A stretch of 64,000 nucleotides of DNA. It comes from Rhynchopus euleeides. Lineage: Eukaryota; Euglenozoa; Diplonemea; Diplonemida; Diplonemidae. Position 1 is the first letter of the stretch, and the number at the start of each line of letters is the position of its first letter. Shown here piece after piece: positions 33,892 through 43,995 of this stretch. The notes under the pieces were generated by a model. It had not been told where the DNA came from and made no database searches. It worked only from the letters and a program-made list of their open reading frames with translations. The translations under genes were made by a program, and so were the position numbers. The stretch lies in the NCBI GenBank assembly GCA_963210315.1, contig OY723263.1, positions 1,798,001 to 1,862,000 on the forward strand, read 5' to 3'.

Positions 33892-34765
33892 TGCCGCACT
33901 CTGTCAGAACCAAGGGTCGCAGCTCACCTGAACGCCCACCAGGCCCCCCAACAGGGGGTGAAACCAAAGGGTCCCCCTGGGGTTTTTTAACCCAAAATTT
34001 TCGAATTCGACATGTCCCCGGGATTTCCACTATGTCGCAGATTTCGACCATTGGGTCAAGAAAACCTAAAAATCTAGGGGGGAGGTGCTGAAGGATTGCA
34101 CTGAAAATTTTATCTAACTCGGTCATTCCAGGCACAGGGTTTTAGAGATTTGGCACACGAACAACATCATCGCTCCATCTTCTTTGGTGGGCGGGAGACG
34201 TGACCCTCGCACAAGAAACGCACCACACCTGGAACTTGCATTGCACCTGGGAAGGGCTGGAGGTCTTAACACCCCAGCCCACTCATGGCTGTCTGGCAAT
34301 TCGAGTGTATGGCACATGGTCGGTGATAACTTCGTCGTACTATGTTGCCTCTTGTCGGTGCTGTGGTGTCACATTGAGGTCCCAGTGGAGCCTGTCGCTG
34401 GTATATCCAGGCCCCTCTCTTTGGCGCCCACACCCGTTGGTTGCGCTTCCAGTTGCTGTTCGGAGAAGACGAACCCGTTGTGTCTTGTGCAGCTCAGCAG
34501 TAGCCTGGGGCAGTCACGCTGACGTATACACACCGCACCCCCCCCCCCTCACTGCTTTGCCATTCACTCTCGATCATCAAACCCCCCCTCACTGCTGCCC
34601 CTGCAGTGAGGGGGGAACACATGCCTACACAGCGTCTCTCCTGTTGCCGTACTCGTTGCCTCGAAGACACACGACCCCACCCCGCCACACAAGTGCAGAG
34701 GCTTGGCCAACCATCGCTTGAGGGTCGGATGTCGCAACGTGCCGGATGTCGCACCCACCCGCACG
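33892..34765. other. intergenic with mosaic of mucin-locus flank blocks
   Basis: No gene. About 34450-34540 and 34560-34735 are related to 23690-23790 and 23880-24080 (GGGGCAGTCACGCTGAC and CAGCGTCTCTCCTGTTG words). The region between 33950 and 34140 is A/T-rich and unrelated. The upstream region of mucin gene 2 thus looks assembled from pieces also found downstream of mucin gene 1. Confidence 0.6.
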
Positions 34766-34802
34766 CACAGGATACATATCTGACACAGTTCTCGCAAGTT
34801 CA
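34766..34802 (+). promoter_or_regulatory. conserved proximal element, mucin gene 2
   Basis: GGATACATATCTGACACAG about 30 bp before the ATG, matching the paralogue's upstream element. Confidence 0.45.
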
Positions 34803-36095
34803 ATGGTGTCACGGAGCCTTCTTGCGGCATGTGTGTTGCTGGCCGCTGCCACCACAGCACACGGCGACCTGGTCGTGGCGACTGTGGATTCTCACAGCTT
34901 TGGCAGGCATGACGGCAAGAGCACCTTCAGATTGAACCTCGACAACCCAACAGAAACGACACCAACGCCGGACACACCCGTGTCGACGCCTGCACCGACT
35001 GATACATCGACACCTGCACCGACTGACGCACCGACGGCTGCACCGACTGCCGCACCGACGTCCGCACCGACGGCTGCACCGACTGACGCACCGACGTCTG
35101 TACCGACTGCCGCACCGACGTCCGCACCGACGGCTGCACCGACTGACGCACCGACGTCTGCACCGACGTCTGTACCGACTGCCGCACCGACGGCTGCACC
35201 GACTGACGCACCGACGTCCGCACCGACTGACTCACCGACGTCTGCACCGACTGACGCACCCACACCTGCACCGCCCGCCGCTCCGACACCACCCCGTGTG
35301 TGCACTACGGACGCGGCCTGCCGTGTGTTCGGTGACGGGGCTGCCAAGTGCACGTCGTCTCAGCACTGTGCCTGCGGGACCCACTCAGGCGAGCTGTGCG
35401 ACGTCAGCGATACCGAGCCTGCACCTACTGGCGTGCACATGAGTGTCGGGATCACGTTGCAGGTGGCGTGCGACCGTGCCGGCTCGCAGGCCCTGCTGGA
35501 CACCCTGCGTGCTGAGGCCACTGCACGTGGCGCACAGGATGTGTCTGCCGGTGCCTCCTGCGGGACCCTGTCCGTCGCACTGTCTGGGGTGGTGCCTGAC
35601 GCGACGACCGCCGCAACGGCCGATGCACTTGTCGACGCTCTCGGTGCAGCTGCTGTGGTACACTCCAACCTTACAAAGGTCACGCACGCCTCGCAGCTCG
35701 ACCCCTTTGTTCAAACCGCACAGCAGAGTGGCAAGAACACAAGTGCAGTGTGCACGCAGGAAGCACTCAGCACAATGGAGACGTATGACCGGCGCTGTCT
35801 TGTCATCAGCTGCAACGACGGGTTTGTCCTGCGTGTTGAGACACGCGACGGGAAGGACTACCAGACGTGCGCACGTGTCCCTGTGGACACGCCGGTGCCG
35901 CCACCTGCCAGCACACCTGCCCCTGACGCAGGGGATGACGACCTGAGTGGTGGTGCTATCGCAGGCATTGTGGTGGGCTGTGTCGGTGCCGTGGCTGTGT
36001 TGGCTTTTGTGCTGGTGTGGTATGTGGGACGTGCCGCAGGTTCGAAGCAGCAGGAGCAGCAGGCCAGCCACCCGACCGAGCCTGCTGATGCGTAA
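34803..36095 (+). CDS. mucin-like type I membrane surface protein 2
   Basis: A 430-residue paralogue of the gene at 20509. I take ATG 34803 (MVSRSLLAACVLLAAATTAH) because the signal peptide aligns with the paralogue there; an upstream in-frame ATG would add 19 non-signal residues. After the signal, the PTYGP blocks of copy 1 are absent. The repeat domain is only about 100 residues of PTAAPTSAPTDAPTSVPT-type units. From the Cys-rich module onward (CTTDAACRVFGDG) it is identical to copy 1 apart from a Lys-to-Glu change, including the transmembrane helix and Gln-rich tail. It probably sits at the cell surface; the shorter stalk implies a lower-standing molecule (inference). Confidence 0.88.
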   Translation: MVSRSLLAACVLLAAATTAHGDLVVATVDSHSFGRHDGKSTFRLNLDNPTETTPTPDTPVSTPAPTDTSTPAPTDAPTAAPTAAPTSAPTAAPTDAPTSVPTAAPTSAPTAAPTDAPTSAPTSVPTAAPTAAPTDAPTSAPTDSPTSAPTDAPTPAPPAAPTPPRVCTTDAACRVFGDGAAKCTSSQHCACGTHSGELCDVSDTEPAPTGVHMSVGITLQVACDRAGSQALLDTLRAEATARGAQDVSAGASCGTLSVALSGVVPDATTAATADALVDALGAAAVVHSNLTKVTHASQLDPFVQTAQQSGKNTSAVCTQEALSTMETYDRRCLVISCNDGFVLRVETRDGKDYQTCARVPVDTPVPPPASTPAPDAGDDDLSGGAIAGIVVGCVGAVAVLAFVLVWYVGRAAGSKQQEQQASHPTEPADA

Positions 36096-36697
36096 CCCTG
36101 CACCCCTTGCCCCTTGCAGCATGCAGCACCATGTGCACGCACCTGGTGAGATCATGCTGATCTGTTGGGCTATGATTCTCTGCCCTTCTTCCCTCTTTCG
36201 CGTGTGACGGTGATGCCGCTCTGTTGGTATCCGTCCATCTTACCCTCATCCTCTGGACGAAGTGCATACGCCCCGTGTGCCTGCTGGATCACTGCTCCAT
36301 CATGCACCAGCCAAGGCAACCGGTGGCAGACTGCACGCGGTGGGTATTTGTCTCTCTCAGAATTATTGAAGTCATTGTGCTTTCCTGCAAACTAACGACC
36401 AGCCCTTTGCCCTGCTCCACGGAACCTGCACGCCTGCGTGCAGCCTCTTGGCCAAAGGTGCTGGTCGGTTCTGCAGTCCTTTCCCCATCCCACAACACGG
36501 CCTCTTTACATCCAGAGCAACCCTTCTTCGTGATGCCAGAAATACATCAGAGCAGAGCCTTGCCTGCAGCTGGAAGGTGCGGGTGTGCCCCTCCCTGCTG
36601 TGGCTGAGAGGGAGGCACGGCAGTCCCACACGGCACCACCTTCGACAAGGCAATGTTCAGCTGGGTTGTTGCTGTTACTTTTGTTGATCTTCTTGCT
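35294..36697 (+). repeat. 1.4-kb duplicated segment, copy 2
   Basis: Partner of 22056-23458. Identity continues about 600 bp past the stop and ends exactly where MITE M1 begins at 36698. Confidence 0.93.
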
Positions 36698-36806
36698 GGG
36701 GGTCCTCGCTACGAGTCACTGTGAGTCACGAGTCGTCAGTGTTCAGCCAAACATGGCTGACTTCTCACTTTTTCTCACTCAGTCACACTTGGTAGCGAGG
36801 GCCCCC
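36698..36806. mobile_element. MITE family M1, copy 2
   Basis: Ends GGGGGTCCTCGCTAC and GTAGCGAGGGCCCCC. The trinucleotide GCT flanks both sides. Its left edge coincides with the end of the mucin-locus duplication. Confidence 0.65.
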
Positions 36807-36827
36807 GCTGTTGTTGTTTTTATTGCT

Positions 36828-37200
36828 TTTTTTGACGCACACGACCTTCGCGCGGAAAGTGTCATTCAGCTCTGCCAAACGTGCTCTACACACCACCCCC
36901 TTCATCAGGCAAGTGGGTTTGTAAGTGTGTGTGGAAGCGTCAACGCATCAAACGAAGTACCAAGTAGTAGAGGAAGAGCGGCAGAGTTGAAGTGACACTT
37001 TTCTAGTTACGAGCGACGAAGCGTAGGCGACTGGCGCAGAGAAGGATATCGTCCGACTGAAGCTTACGGATGAGCACCTTCATGCCACTTCACAAGACCT
37101 CACCACAGCCTTGACTGTGTGCGCTCGACAAAAAGTAGTCCGGAACTGTTCTCCCACAGTTGCTGGACAGGGTGTGCATCATCTAGCGAGTGGACTACGT
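36828..37200. repeat. dispersed repeat R2, copy 1 (uninterrupted)
   Basis: About 370 bp with landmarks GACGCACACGA, CATCAGGC, GTTTGTAAGTGTGTGTGG, TTACGAGCGACGAAGCG, CATGCCACTTCACA and AGTAGTCCGGAACTGTTCTC. The last is part of a small hairpin (AACTGT-TCTCCC-ACAGTT). A second copy at 52678-54290 holds the same landmarks in order but is split by an LTR-like element at the GTAAGTGTGTGTG site. It may be a SINE or a structured RNA gene. Confidence 0.65.
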
Positions 37201-37215
37201 TTTTCGCTTCTTATA

Positions 37216-37544
37216 CCGTATACGTAAATATTTTGGAACGTAAATATTATGGAACGTAAATATTTTGGAACGCTGGTGGGTTGGCGTTCCAGATTTTTTT
37301 CGTTCCATAATATTTACAGGGCTTTCTGCGACTCGGGGACTTGGACCAGGTGATCGGACGGCATACAGAGTCCCTGACGGGACCTACTCGTGCACTTTTC
37401 GCGCGATTCCTGACGCAAGCCGTCCTCACCACCGAGTCCCCAACTGGCCCTGTAAATATTATGGAACGTAAATATTATGGAACGGACCGGCCAAAAATGG
37501 GCCCGTTCCATAATATTTACGTTCCATAATATTTACGTATACGG
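37216..37544. mobile_element. TA-flanked MITE with nested inverted repeats
   Basis: A 329-bp element beginning CCGTATACGTAAATATT and ending with its exact complement, with TA on both sides (37214 and 37545), as in mariner-type MITEs. Each end carries two or three tandem GTAAATATTATGGAACG words, and inverted copies occur internally near 37300 and 37450. Several alternative hairpins are therefore possible. No coding capacity. Confidence 0.85.
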
Positions 37545-37815
37545 TATTCTGTTTGTTTTGCCATAACCTGGCACTCACTCAAGGGCCCGGTGGTTGGTAA
37601 AATATGCTACTTGGCAGCGCACGTAGGAACAGCCCTGCACATCCTGTAATACTGCGGAAGCAATCCCCCACCCCACCCCGCCCCCATCTCACCCACCACA
37701 TGCCATACTTACCCGACCGGAACCGCCCCCGCCCCCGCTCCCCCCACCCCCCCACCCCGACACCGCATCACTGCCAGGGTTGTGCACGGCACAAGGTCGC
37801 CCACTTGGCCGCCCC

Positions 37816-39657
37816 ATGGTGTACCGCTCTGTCGCAGACCCTGTGATCCGCGACGTGAAGTGGGTGTGGCACCCCGACGGTCAGACCACCACTGGCATCC
37901 TTGCCTACGCCAATGGCTCCGAGTCGCTCCCCACCTCCCCGCAGTGGGAGCACGCTGTTCTACGGGACCAGGCGACGGACTGCCCCCCTGTCCTCAACCT
38001 CGCGGATAACGGGATGGTCCGCGAAGAGCTCCTCCTGACACCCTGCCGCCACTACCTGCCGGCAGACCTTGTCACGGTCCTCGCACGCTGCGTCAACAGC
38101 ATATGCAAACACGCAGTGCAAATCACACAGACCGACACCCGACATCTCCCAGAGCAGGAGCTCCTCCGCTGCGCCTCACCGGGCTGCACCGTAACCAACA
38201 ACCTCTGGATCTGCCTCCTGTGTGGGCATGTCGGCTGTGGACGTGTCAGGCATGAGGATCGCAGCACAGGGGGCAATGGGCACGCCCTCCAGCACTGGGC
38301 CGACAACCCCTCTCATGTCCTCTGCACGAAGCTCGGCACCATCACCGCTAAGGATGCGGATGTGCACTGCTACTCCTGCGAGGTGTTGGTACAGAACCCC
38401 TACCTCGGCAGGCATCTCATGGCGTACGGCATCGACCGGCGGAAGCTCCATACCGCAACCGCCCCTGCGACTGTGCAGTGGAACCTCCGACCCACGATGC
38501 TCTACGTCGATCTCCCGCTCTTCACCTACAAATTTGACGACCCATCCGTGGTGCTGGGGTTGCCCAAGGAGCTCTTCTGGCATGTCCTGCAGTTTGTCGG
38601 CACCCCGCTGGACCAGATGCGTGCTGTCGGGTTTCTCAACAGAGCCTGCAGCATCGCTATGACACAGCGGCTGTCGGGGGTGAAAGGGGTCTGCCTCACC
38701 ACCAGCACCGCGGACAGCGCCGCGCAGTTCTTCAGATGGCACGCCGTGCCGAACCTACGCTGGATAACCTGGAAGAGCTTCTCCCCCCCACGCAGCTTCG
38801 GGCTCCCCCTGGAGCTGCAGCGCCTCGATACCCTCCGGCTTCAGAGAGGCTACTGGGAGGGGCGGGGCGCAACGCTTTTCGCCTCACTCCTCGGCCTGCA
38901 GTGCCTCCGGGTGTTGGACCTCAGCCAGTCCGACATCGGCGTGTGGCAGGCGGTAAACCTCTTCTCCGCCACACTCAACAGGGGGCGGACCCAGCGCTTC
39001 CCGCAGCTGCGCTACCTCGACGTGTCGGGTATCCCTCTGGAGAAGTGGCATGCCTCCCTCAGCCTGCTGCTGGATCTGACAGGGCAGAACCTGATAGGTC
39101 TCCGCCTCGGGCATGTCTGCGAGATGTCAAACCTATGCGACGAAGGGAGCAGCGATGCGTTCGCATCTGGCATTCTCAAAACAGTCGTGGGGGCCGCGCC
39201 GGATCTGGAATTCTTCGAGTTCGAGTCAGAGCCGGTGTGGTTCGAAGGGCTCGACTGGGCTGCCCTGCTCCCTATGGTGGATGGGTCTGTTTGGGAGGGA
39301 CTGCTCCCCCTGTCGAAGCTCCGCACCTTGCTGTTTAAACCCTGCATCCTGCCGGGGGCGTTCCTCGAGGCTGTCCCCCGGAGATTTCCCCGTCTAACCG
39401 CGCTGGATCTGATGGCGTCGTCACCCCTACCTCCGGAGGCCTTGCCGCAGATCCGTGCGTTGCTTGCTGCGATGCCCCTCCTCCGCGTCTGCCTCCCCGT
39501 GGGTGTGGAGCGCGCGCTGCGCAGCGGGCAGCAGCAGGTCAACAGCGACGACCCTGCCGCCACACCCCGCCGCACCGGAGACTGCCTCATACCTCCGTCA
39601 GCCGTAGGCCAGCTGTGGGAGGATGAAATACAGCCGCCCACCGCCTGGGAAGGGTGA
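37816..39657 (+). CDS. UBP-type zinc finger protein with F-box-like and LRR regions
   Basis: A 613-residue protein from ATG 37816; a pyrimidine tract ending CTGCCAG lies just upstream, so a spliced leader or 5' exon is possible. Residues about 119-190 form a UBP-type zinc finger, the ubiquitin-tail-binding fold of deubiquitinases, BRAP2 and HDAC6: CASPGC, NLWICLLCGHVGCGR, GHALQHW, HCYSC. Residues about 247-285 (LPKELFWHVLQFVG and following) are F-box-like. Residues about 300-570 hold irregular leucine-rich repeats (LRVLDLSQSDIG, LRYLDVSGIPL, LTALDLMASSPL). No peptidase or RING domain is visible. A role in ubiquitin recognition, perhaps as an SCF-type adaptor, is inferred from this unusual combination. 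Confidence 0.8.
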   Translation: MVYRSVADPVIRDVKWVWHPDGQTTTGILAYANGSESLPTSPQWEHAVLRDQATDCPPVLNLADNGMVREELLLTPCRHYLPADLVTVLARCVNSICKHAVQITQTDTRHLPEQELLRCASPGCTVTNNLWICLLCGHVGCGRVRHEDRSTGGNGHALQHWADNPSHVLCTKLGTITAKDADVHCYSCEVLVQNPYLGRHLMAYGIDRRKLHTATAPATVQWNLRPTMLYVDLPLFTYKFDDPSVVLGLPKELFWHVLQFVGTPLDQMRAVGFLNRACSIAMTQRLSGVKGVCLTTSTADSAAQFFRWHAVPNLRWITWKSFSPPRSFGLPLELQRLDTLRLQRGYWEGRGATLFASLLGLQCLRVLDLSQSDIGVWQAVNLFSATLNRGRTQRFPQLRYLDVSGIPLEKWHASLSLLLDLTGQNLIGLRLGHVCEMSNLCDEGSSDAFASGILKTVVGAAPDLEFFEFESEPVWFEGLDWAALLPMVDGSVWEGLLPLSKLRTLLFKPCILPGAFLEAVPRRFPRLTALDLMASSPLPPEALPQIRALLAAMPLLRVCLPVGVERALRSGQQQVNSDDPAATPRRTGDCLIPPSAVGQLWEDEIQPPTAWEG

Positions 39658-40068
39658 TGTGTGGTGATGTGGAGTGGAGTCGGGTGACGGTGGGGTAGCG
39701 GTGTGAGGTTTTGAAAGTGGGTCTACCCGCTAAGAATGTGTAGGAGGGTGGGGTGGGGTGGAGTGGGGTGGGCGGTGTTGCATGGGGGTGGGGGGTGGGT
39801 GGGTGGGTGGGGCGCGGTTTGTCTGTTCACTTGATGATTGGTGGGGGGGAGGCAAGGCTGGACAAATGCTGCATTTTAAAAATAAAAAACATAAAATAAA
39901 ATAAAGTGCAATAAAATGCAGTAAAATGCAGTATAATAAAGTGCAGTAAAGTGCAGTAAAAATTTGCTGCCAGCCTTGGGGGGAGGGGGTCCTGTCGCAC
40001 AAAAAGGTTGTTCAAAAAGGTGTTATTTTTTTTGTTTTGCACACGGCGCCGATCCGCCAAAGCAATGC
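39658..40068. other. intergenic with A-rich simple repeats
   Basis: G-rich GGTGGGGTGG words at about 39690-39820, then GCAGTAAAA/GCAATAAAAT repeats at 39880-39962. Several AATAAA words here could serve 3'-end formation of the preceding gene. Confidence 0.55.
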
Positions 40069-40076
40069 CGTTAGCA

Positions 40077-40673
40077 CAGTGATTTTCCCCCGTGGCGAAA
40101 AAATAAAATTTCGCAAAAAAAAAATCTCTGGAAAAATCGTCCGGCGAAAAATGTTTTTTCGCCACGGGGGTTTTTGGTGGGAATTTTTCAGGGGGTCTGT
40201 GGAGAGGTCCTGGAGGAAAAAACATCAGGCCCAGGAAAAAAATGGGAGGGCCTGCTCTGTGAGCCCCACCAAGCAGTTACAGATTGGCAGGACAAGACCT
40301 GCAGAGGGTGGCTGCAAAGAACAGATGTTCACTACCGTGGCCTCCGGCGGCTGCGGGGCTCCGCCCCCCAGACCCCCCTTGTGGAACCCAGGCCCACCAG
40401 CCGTACAGCAACCCCAGGAATGCGAAAACGCCCAAAATCTGTAGCCTCGACGGGACGGATGTTCACTACCGTGGCCTCCGGCGGGTCTGGGGGGCTCCGC
40501 CCCCCAGACCCCCCCTGTCGCGTGTGCCTGTCTCGCAAGTCCTTGGGCGTATGCGACTGGCCATCTCCGCGTAGTCTCGGGCGCGCGAAGCGCGCCCGAG
40601 AAAATTTTTTCCGAGTGGGAAATTTTTTTTCCGCCGGCATTTTTGAGATTTTCAGCGGAGAGGAAAATCACTG
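40077..40673. mobile_element. hAT-type non-autonomous element
   Basis: 597 bp with ends CAGTGATTTTCC and GGAAAATCACTG, flanked by a perfect 8-bp duplication CGTTAGCA (40069-40076 and 40674-40681), the hAT hallmark. A 17-base perfect inverted pair (CCCCCGTGGCGAAAAAA at 40087, complement ending at 40170) forms a large hairpin near the left end. The interior carries the paired-hairpin module at 40325-40601. No transposase gene. Confidence 0.88.
40325..40601. repeat. paired-hairpin module, copy 2
   Basis: Two CACTACCGTGGCCTCCGGCG hairpins (about 40330 and 40462), the linker word CCCAAAATCTGT, and the terminal perfect hairpin TCTCGGGCGCGC-GAA-complement at 40575-40601. Same order and orientation as copy 1 at 6905. 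It sits inside the hAT-type element. Confidence 0.85.
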
Positions 40674-40681
40674 CGTTAGCA

Positions 40682-42548
40682 AAAGAAAAAAAAAGAGAAC
40701 ACAAATTGCAGAGACGAAGCCTTGCCGAGAGAGGACCTCCCCAGTGTGTTTGTTGTTTTTGCCGACACAGCAAAAAAAAAATTGCCTTGCCTGCGAATCG
40801 CACACACAACACACCCTCTCTCTCCCACCTCTTCCCCCACCCACACACCTGAGAACTGCTTCTGGCCGGAAACATACACCTCGCTACTGACACCATCCCA
40901 CCCCCAGACCCCCTTTGCCTCTCCCAGCCTTGCTCAATTATAGAGGGGTGCGGACTGCCCGGGCTGGATTTGCCTGTCCATGCCCTCCCCCCCAACAGCC
41001 GGAAACGAAGAAGAAGAAGGTGGTTCTGTGTGCAGCCTTGTCGGGCTGTTCAGAAGTTATACTGAGGATGTGTCCTCTCTCTCTGCCTGTCTCACTCGGA
41101 GATGTCGGTGCAGAGAATCCGCCCTCCAAACAGCCAGTATCCAGATACACACGTGACTCTTTTGGAGAGACATCGGCATTTGGTGCAGTGCCGCAGGGGC
41201 CACTGCATCTAAGTCAAGCGTCCTTTCCGAAATTGTATTACAACTTACTCACACAACCCAACAGGTTGCGGAGTGTTCTTGTGGTTGAAGAACCGCATCC
41301 AACTGTTGTTTCCTTCTCTCTTGATAGTCCCCGACAAAAGTATCAGTTTTTATTTGTCGCCAAGGGGCTTCCAGACCGGGAGTGAGTGAGTGTGGGGGAG
41401 GGGGGAGGGGACAAGGGGTCCCCGCTCCGTGTATGCAGTGCAGAAGAATGGATTGCCATCGCACAGCTGGGGGAGGGGGGGGGGGGCATGTTTGGCTGCC
41501 CCCTCAATTCGACAACTCAGGGTCCTTCGCTGTTCGGGGGGAGGGGGATCCTCGGGACTTTCCTCACAAAATATGTTGAGGTAGTGCACACAAAAATGTC
41601 GCTTCTCCGTCGGGACCCCGACTAGCGAAGAACCACTCACCGTCTTGCTGCTAGCCTGTCTTGCAACGCTTCCCCAGAAAGCGCGCGCACACAACAGACA
41701 CACACACACACGCCTTCATTCCTGAACCATATGATTTTTTTGCTGCCCTTATTTTTGCCTACCCCCCCCCCCTCCATCCCTTCGTTCTTCTGGCCCTCGA
41801 TGTGTTTTTTTTGAGGCATTCGTTCTGTATCGTTTTGTAACCAACGAAGAAAACGGACGGTAGGCAAGGCAAACACGCCTTTGTTCTGCGAAAAGTGGAA
41901 CTGGGGAGGGAGGGGGGGGGAGGTGCTGTGCATATATGTGTTGGCAACAAGGTGATGCCAAGTTGTGCAGTGTCAGAGTCTGCAGCTCACTCTCGGTGAG
42001 GCCTGTGTATGACTTGCCGAAAACAGAACTCCTCCCCCCAAAAAAAACAACAAACAAGCAGGAAAAAAAGGAACCGAATTTTTTTTCATGCTGTGTTGCC
42101 TCTGCTGTTGGGGCGTTCTTCCGCTGGGGGGCAGTCTCCAGACTTCTTCCCTCTATGCCCCGATACAGAACAAGCGAAAGGGAGGCGGGCTGGTGGGATG
42201 CGATGCGATGGGGGGTGACAATGCACGGTCTGTCTCTTGGGGGCCTGGCCCATACCCCACTTTAGCTGCCGCTCACAGTCCCCCCGCGTTGGGTTTGAGG
42301 GTCCACAGTGGCCCGTGCTGCTTTCCAATCGGGCCGCTTGTCTTCCCCTCCGTGTGCGCCGCTGTCTCGCTCCAGATGTGGAATGCCGCCCTGCCCCTCC
42401 CAGTACCGAGGTTGTGGATCGGCTTTTGTCCAGTGCAGCAAAATGGATGCTGGGGGTGGGGTGGGGTGCAGTACAGTGCAGATTACACACAACACACCGC
42501 AACGGCAGGCATTCGCTCGTGTTACACTTCTTTTACACCAGAGGCAGT
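40682..42548. other. intergenic, 1.9 kb
   Basis: No gene is firmly supported. A frame over about 41040-41385 gives a non-repetitive peptide (KLYYNLLTQPNRLRSVLVVE) that could be a stray exon, but it has no family match I know and no convincing splice partners. G and C runs (about 41469, 41763 and 41909) dominate the rest. Confidence 0.5.
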
Positions 42549-43313
42549 ATGGCAACCGTGTTCCTTGCGGCGGTGGCGGCAGCTATTGTGTCCAGGACAC
42601 CCCAGGTTGATGTGCTCAGCCACCACGGGTTGGTCGCCAGTGTGGACTCCGTGGTGGTGGGGCCGGTGGGGAGCATCAACCTGGCGCTGATGGCGCACGG
42701 GGTGGAGGCGTGGCCGGACCTGATGGGGTCGCAGTTGCGCAACCCGCCGGCGTTCCTGGAGCTGCTGCCGCTCACGATCCCGCAGTGGCAGCTGCCCGTG
42801 GGGGTGGATGTGAAGTTCACGTGCCCCGACACGTCGGCCGTGGAGGTGTGCGACGCCTGGGTCTTCTTCTACTCGTGCTCCCACACCTGCACGACGAAGT
42901 ACCAGGGCGGGATCCCGGGGCTGCTCTCCGTCACCCCGGGATGGATGCGGAACCAGTGCGCGCCGCGGTTTGTGACGGGTGTGCCGGGGGCGAGCTTCGA
43001 GCACCCAATGGGGGCGTTCCGCAGGCAGCTGGCGCGTGGGGAGTCGACCATCATCACTGTCCCGGGGGCGGAGAAGGCGGAGTTCATGGTCTTCGGGATC
43101 GACGCGGCCGGGGTGGACTGCGCGAAGCACACGACCCCGGGTGCGTGCCCGACCTCCACGGGGAAGTGCAAGTGGGATGCGGTGAATGCCGAGTGCCGCG
43201 CGACGGACTGCAAGGGCGGGCAGGGGCCGGCCCCGCTGTGCGCAGAGTGCCCGTGGCTGGGCCTTGACTCCCGCCCGCTGAGCGACGGCCCGTTCGGTGG
43301 TGGTCCTCTGTAA
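42549..43313 (+). CDS. secreted Cys-rich protein of unknown family
   Basis: A 254-residue protein. The ATG at 42549 starts a signal-like stretch (MATVFLAAVAAAIVS) and is preceded by a pyrimidine-rich tract and GAGGCAG, so upstream in-frame codons are probably leader. After a smooth hydrophobic N-terminal part come CPDTSAVEVCDAWVFFYSC, SHTCTTKYQGG and GWMRNQCAPRF, then a Cys-rich tail with paired spacing (CAKHTTPGACPTSTGKCKWD, CRATDCKGG, CAECPWLG). It has about 14 Cys, no membrane helix and no catalytic motif I recognise. Very high GC at third positions matches its neighbours. Probably extracellular, with disulphides; function unknown. Confidence 0.8.
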   Translation: MATVFLAAVAAAIVSRTPQVDVLSHHGLVASVDSVVVGPVGSINLALMAHGVEAWPDLMGSQLRNPPAFLELLPLTIPQWQLPVGVDVKFTCPDTSAVEVCDAWVFFYSCSHTCTTKYQGGIPGLLSVTPGWMRNQCAPRFVTGVPGASFEHPMGAFRRQLARGESTIITVPGAEKAEFMVFGIDAAGVDCAKHTTPGACPTSTGKCKWDAVNAECRATDCKGGQGPAPLCAECPWLGLDSRPLSDGPFGGGPL

Positions 43314-43995
43314 GGCACTGCACTGCACATGTCCCATCGCACGGTTCCGTCTTGCCTGCAGTTCCGCCACACATCCGATGTCCTTTCGGTTTGCACTATC
43401 GTTCACCTAACCCATAACCCCTGACCCACTGCTCCCTGTGCACGAGACACAGCGTGTCTTGCCTTTGCACTTTGTTGCTGCGTTATGCTCTGGAGGTGGG
43501 GCGCAAATCGCATCGCACATTCTGCTGCACCCACAGTGCAAGCAAATGGCTGTGTGCCTTCCGTTCCCACCCCCAGCTGCAGACTGCACTCTCGTTTTGC
43601 CGATATCTTTCATTCGTGGACCTCCACATGTCCATGCCCCTGCTTCATGCCCATATGCCACCTTCTGGCATGCTTTGCTCAAATTGCTGTCTCCGCTGTC
43701 TGAGGATTGCTGTGCCTGTCGCTGTGCGGGTGTGCGGGTGTGGCCCTCTGCGCAACTGAGGCAGACGGGCCGCACAGCCCCTGTGCACAGGGATGCCAAG
43801 CCGAAGACGTTAACACGCAGGTTGCCCTCCCACACCCCACACTGAATTGATGTCCGGATTCTCGGCCGTAAATGGGACCGGAACCTTCATTTCCTACACA
43901 CAGCACACATCTCCTTTCACACCCACCCCACCCAGGGAGGCTGCCTGGAGAAGGCGAGCCAATGAAGGATTGACGTCCGGTGGTGAGAAGGCACA
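43314..43995. other. intergenic
   Basis: No gene supported. A C-rich tract ending CCCACCCAG lies about 60 bp before the next ATG and could be a splice acceptor. Confidence 0.55.

Noticed and set aside
40915-41385. Possible exon with KLYYNLLTQPNRL
   Set aside because: No ATG in frame, no recognised family and no convincing splice partners. Mentioned in the intergenic entry only.
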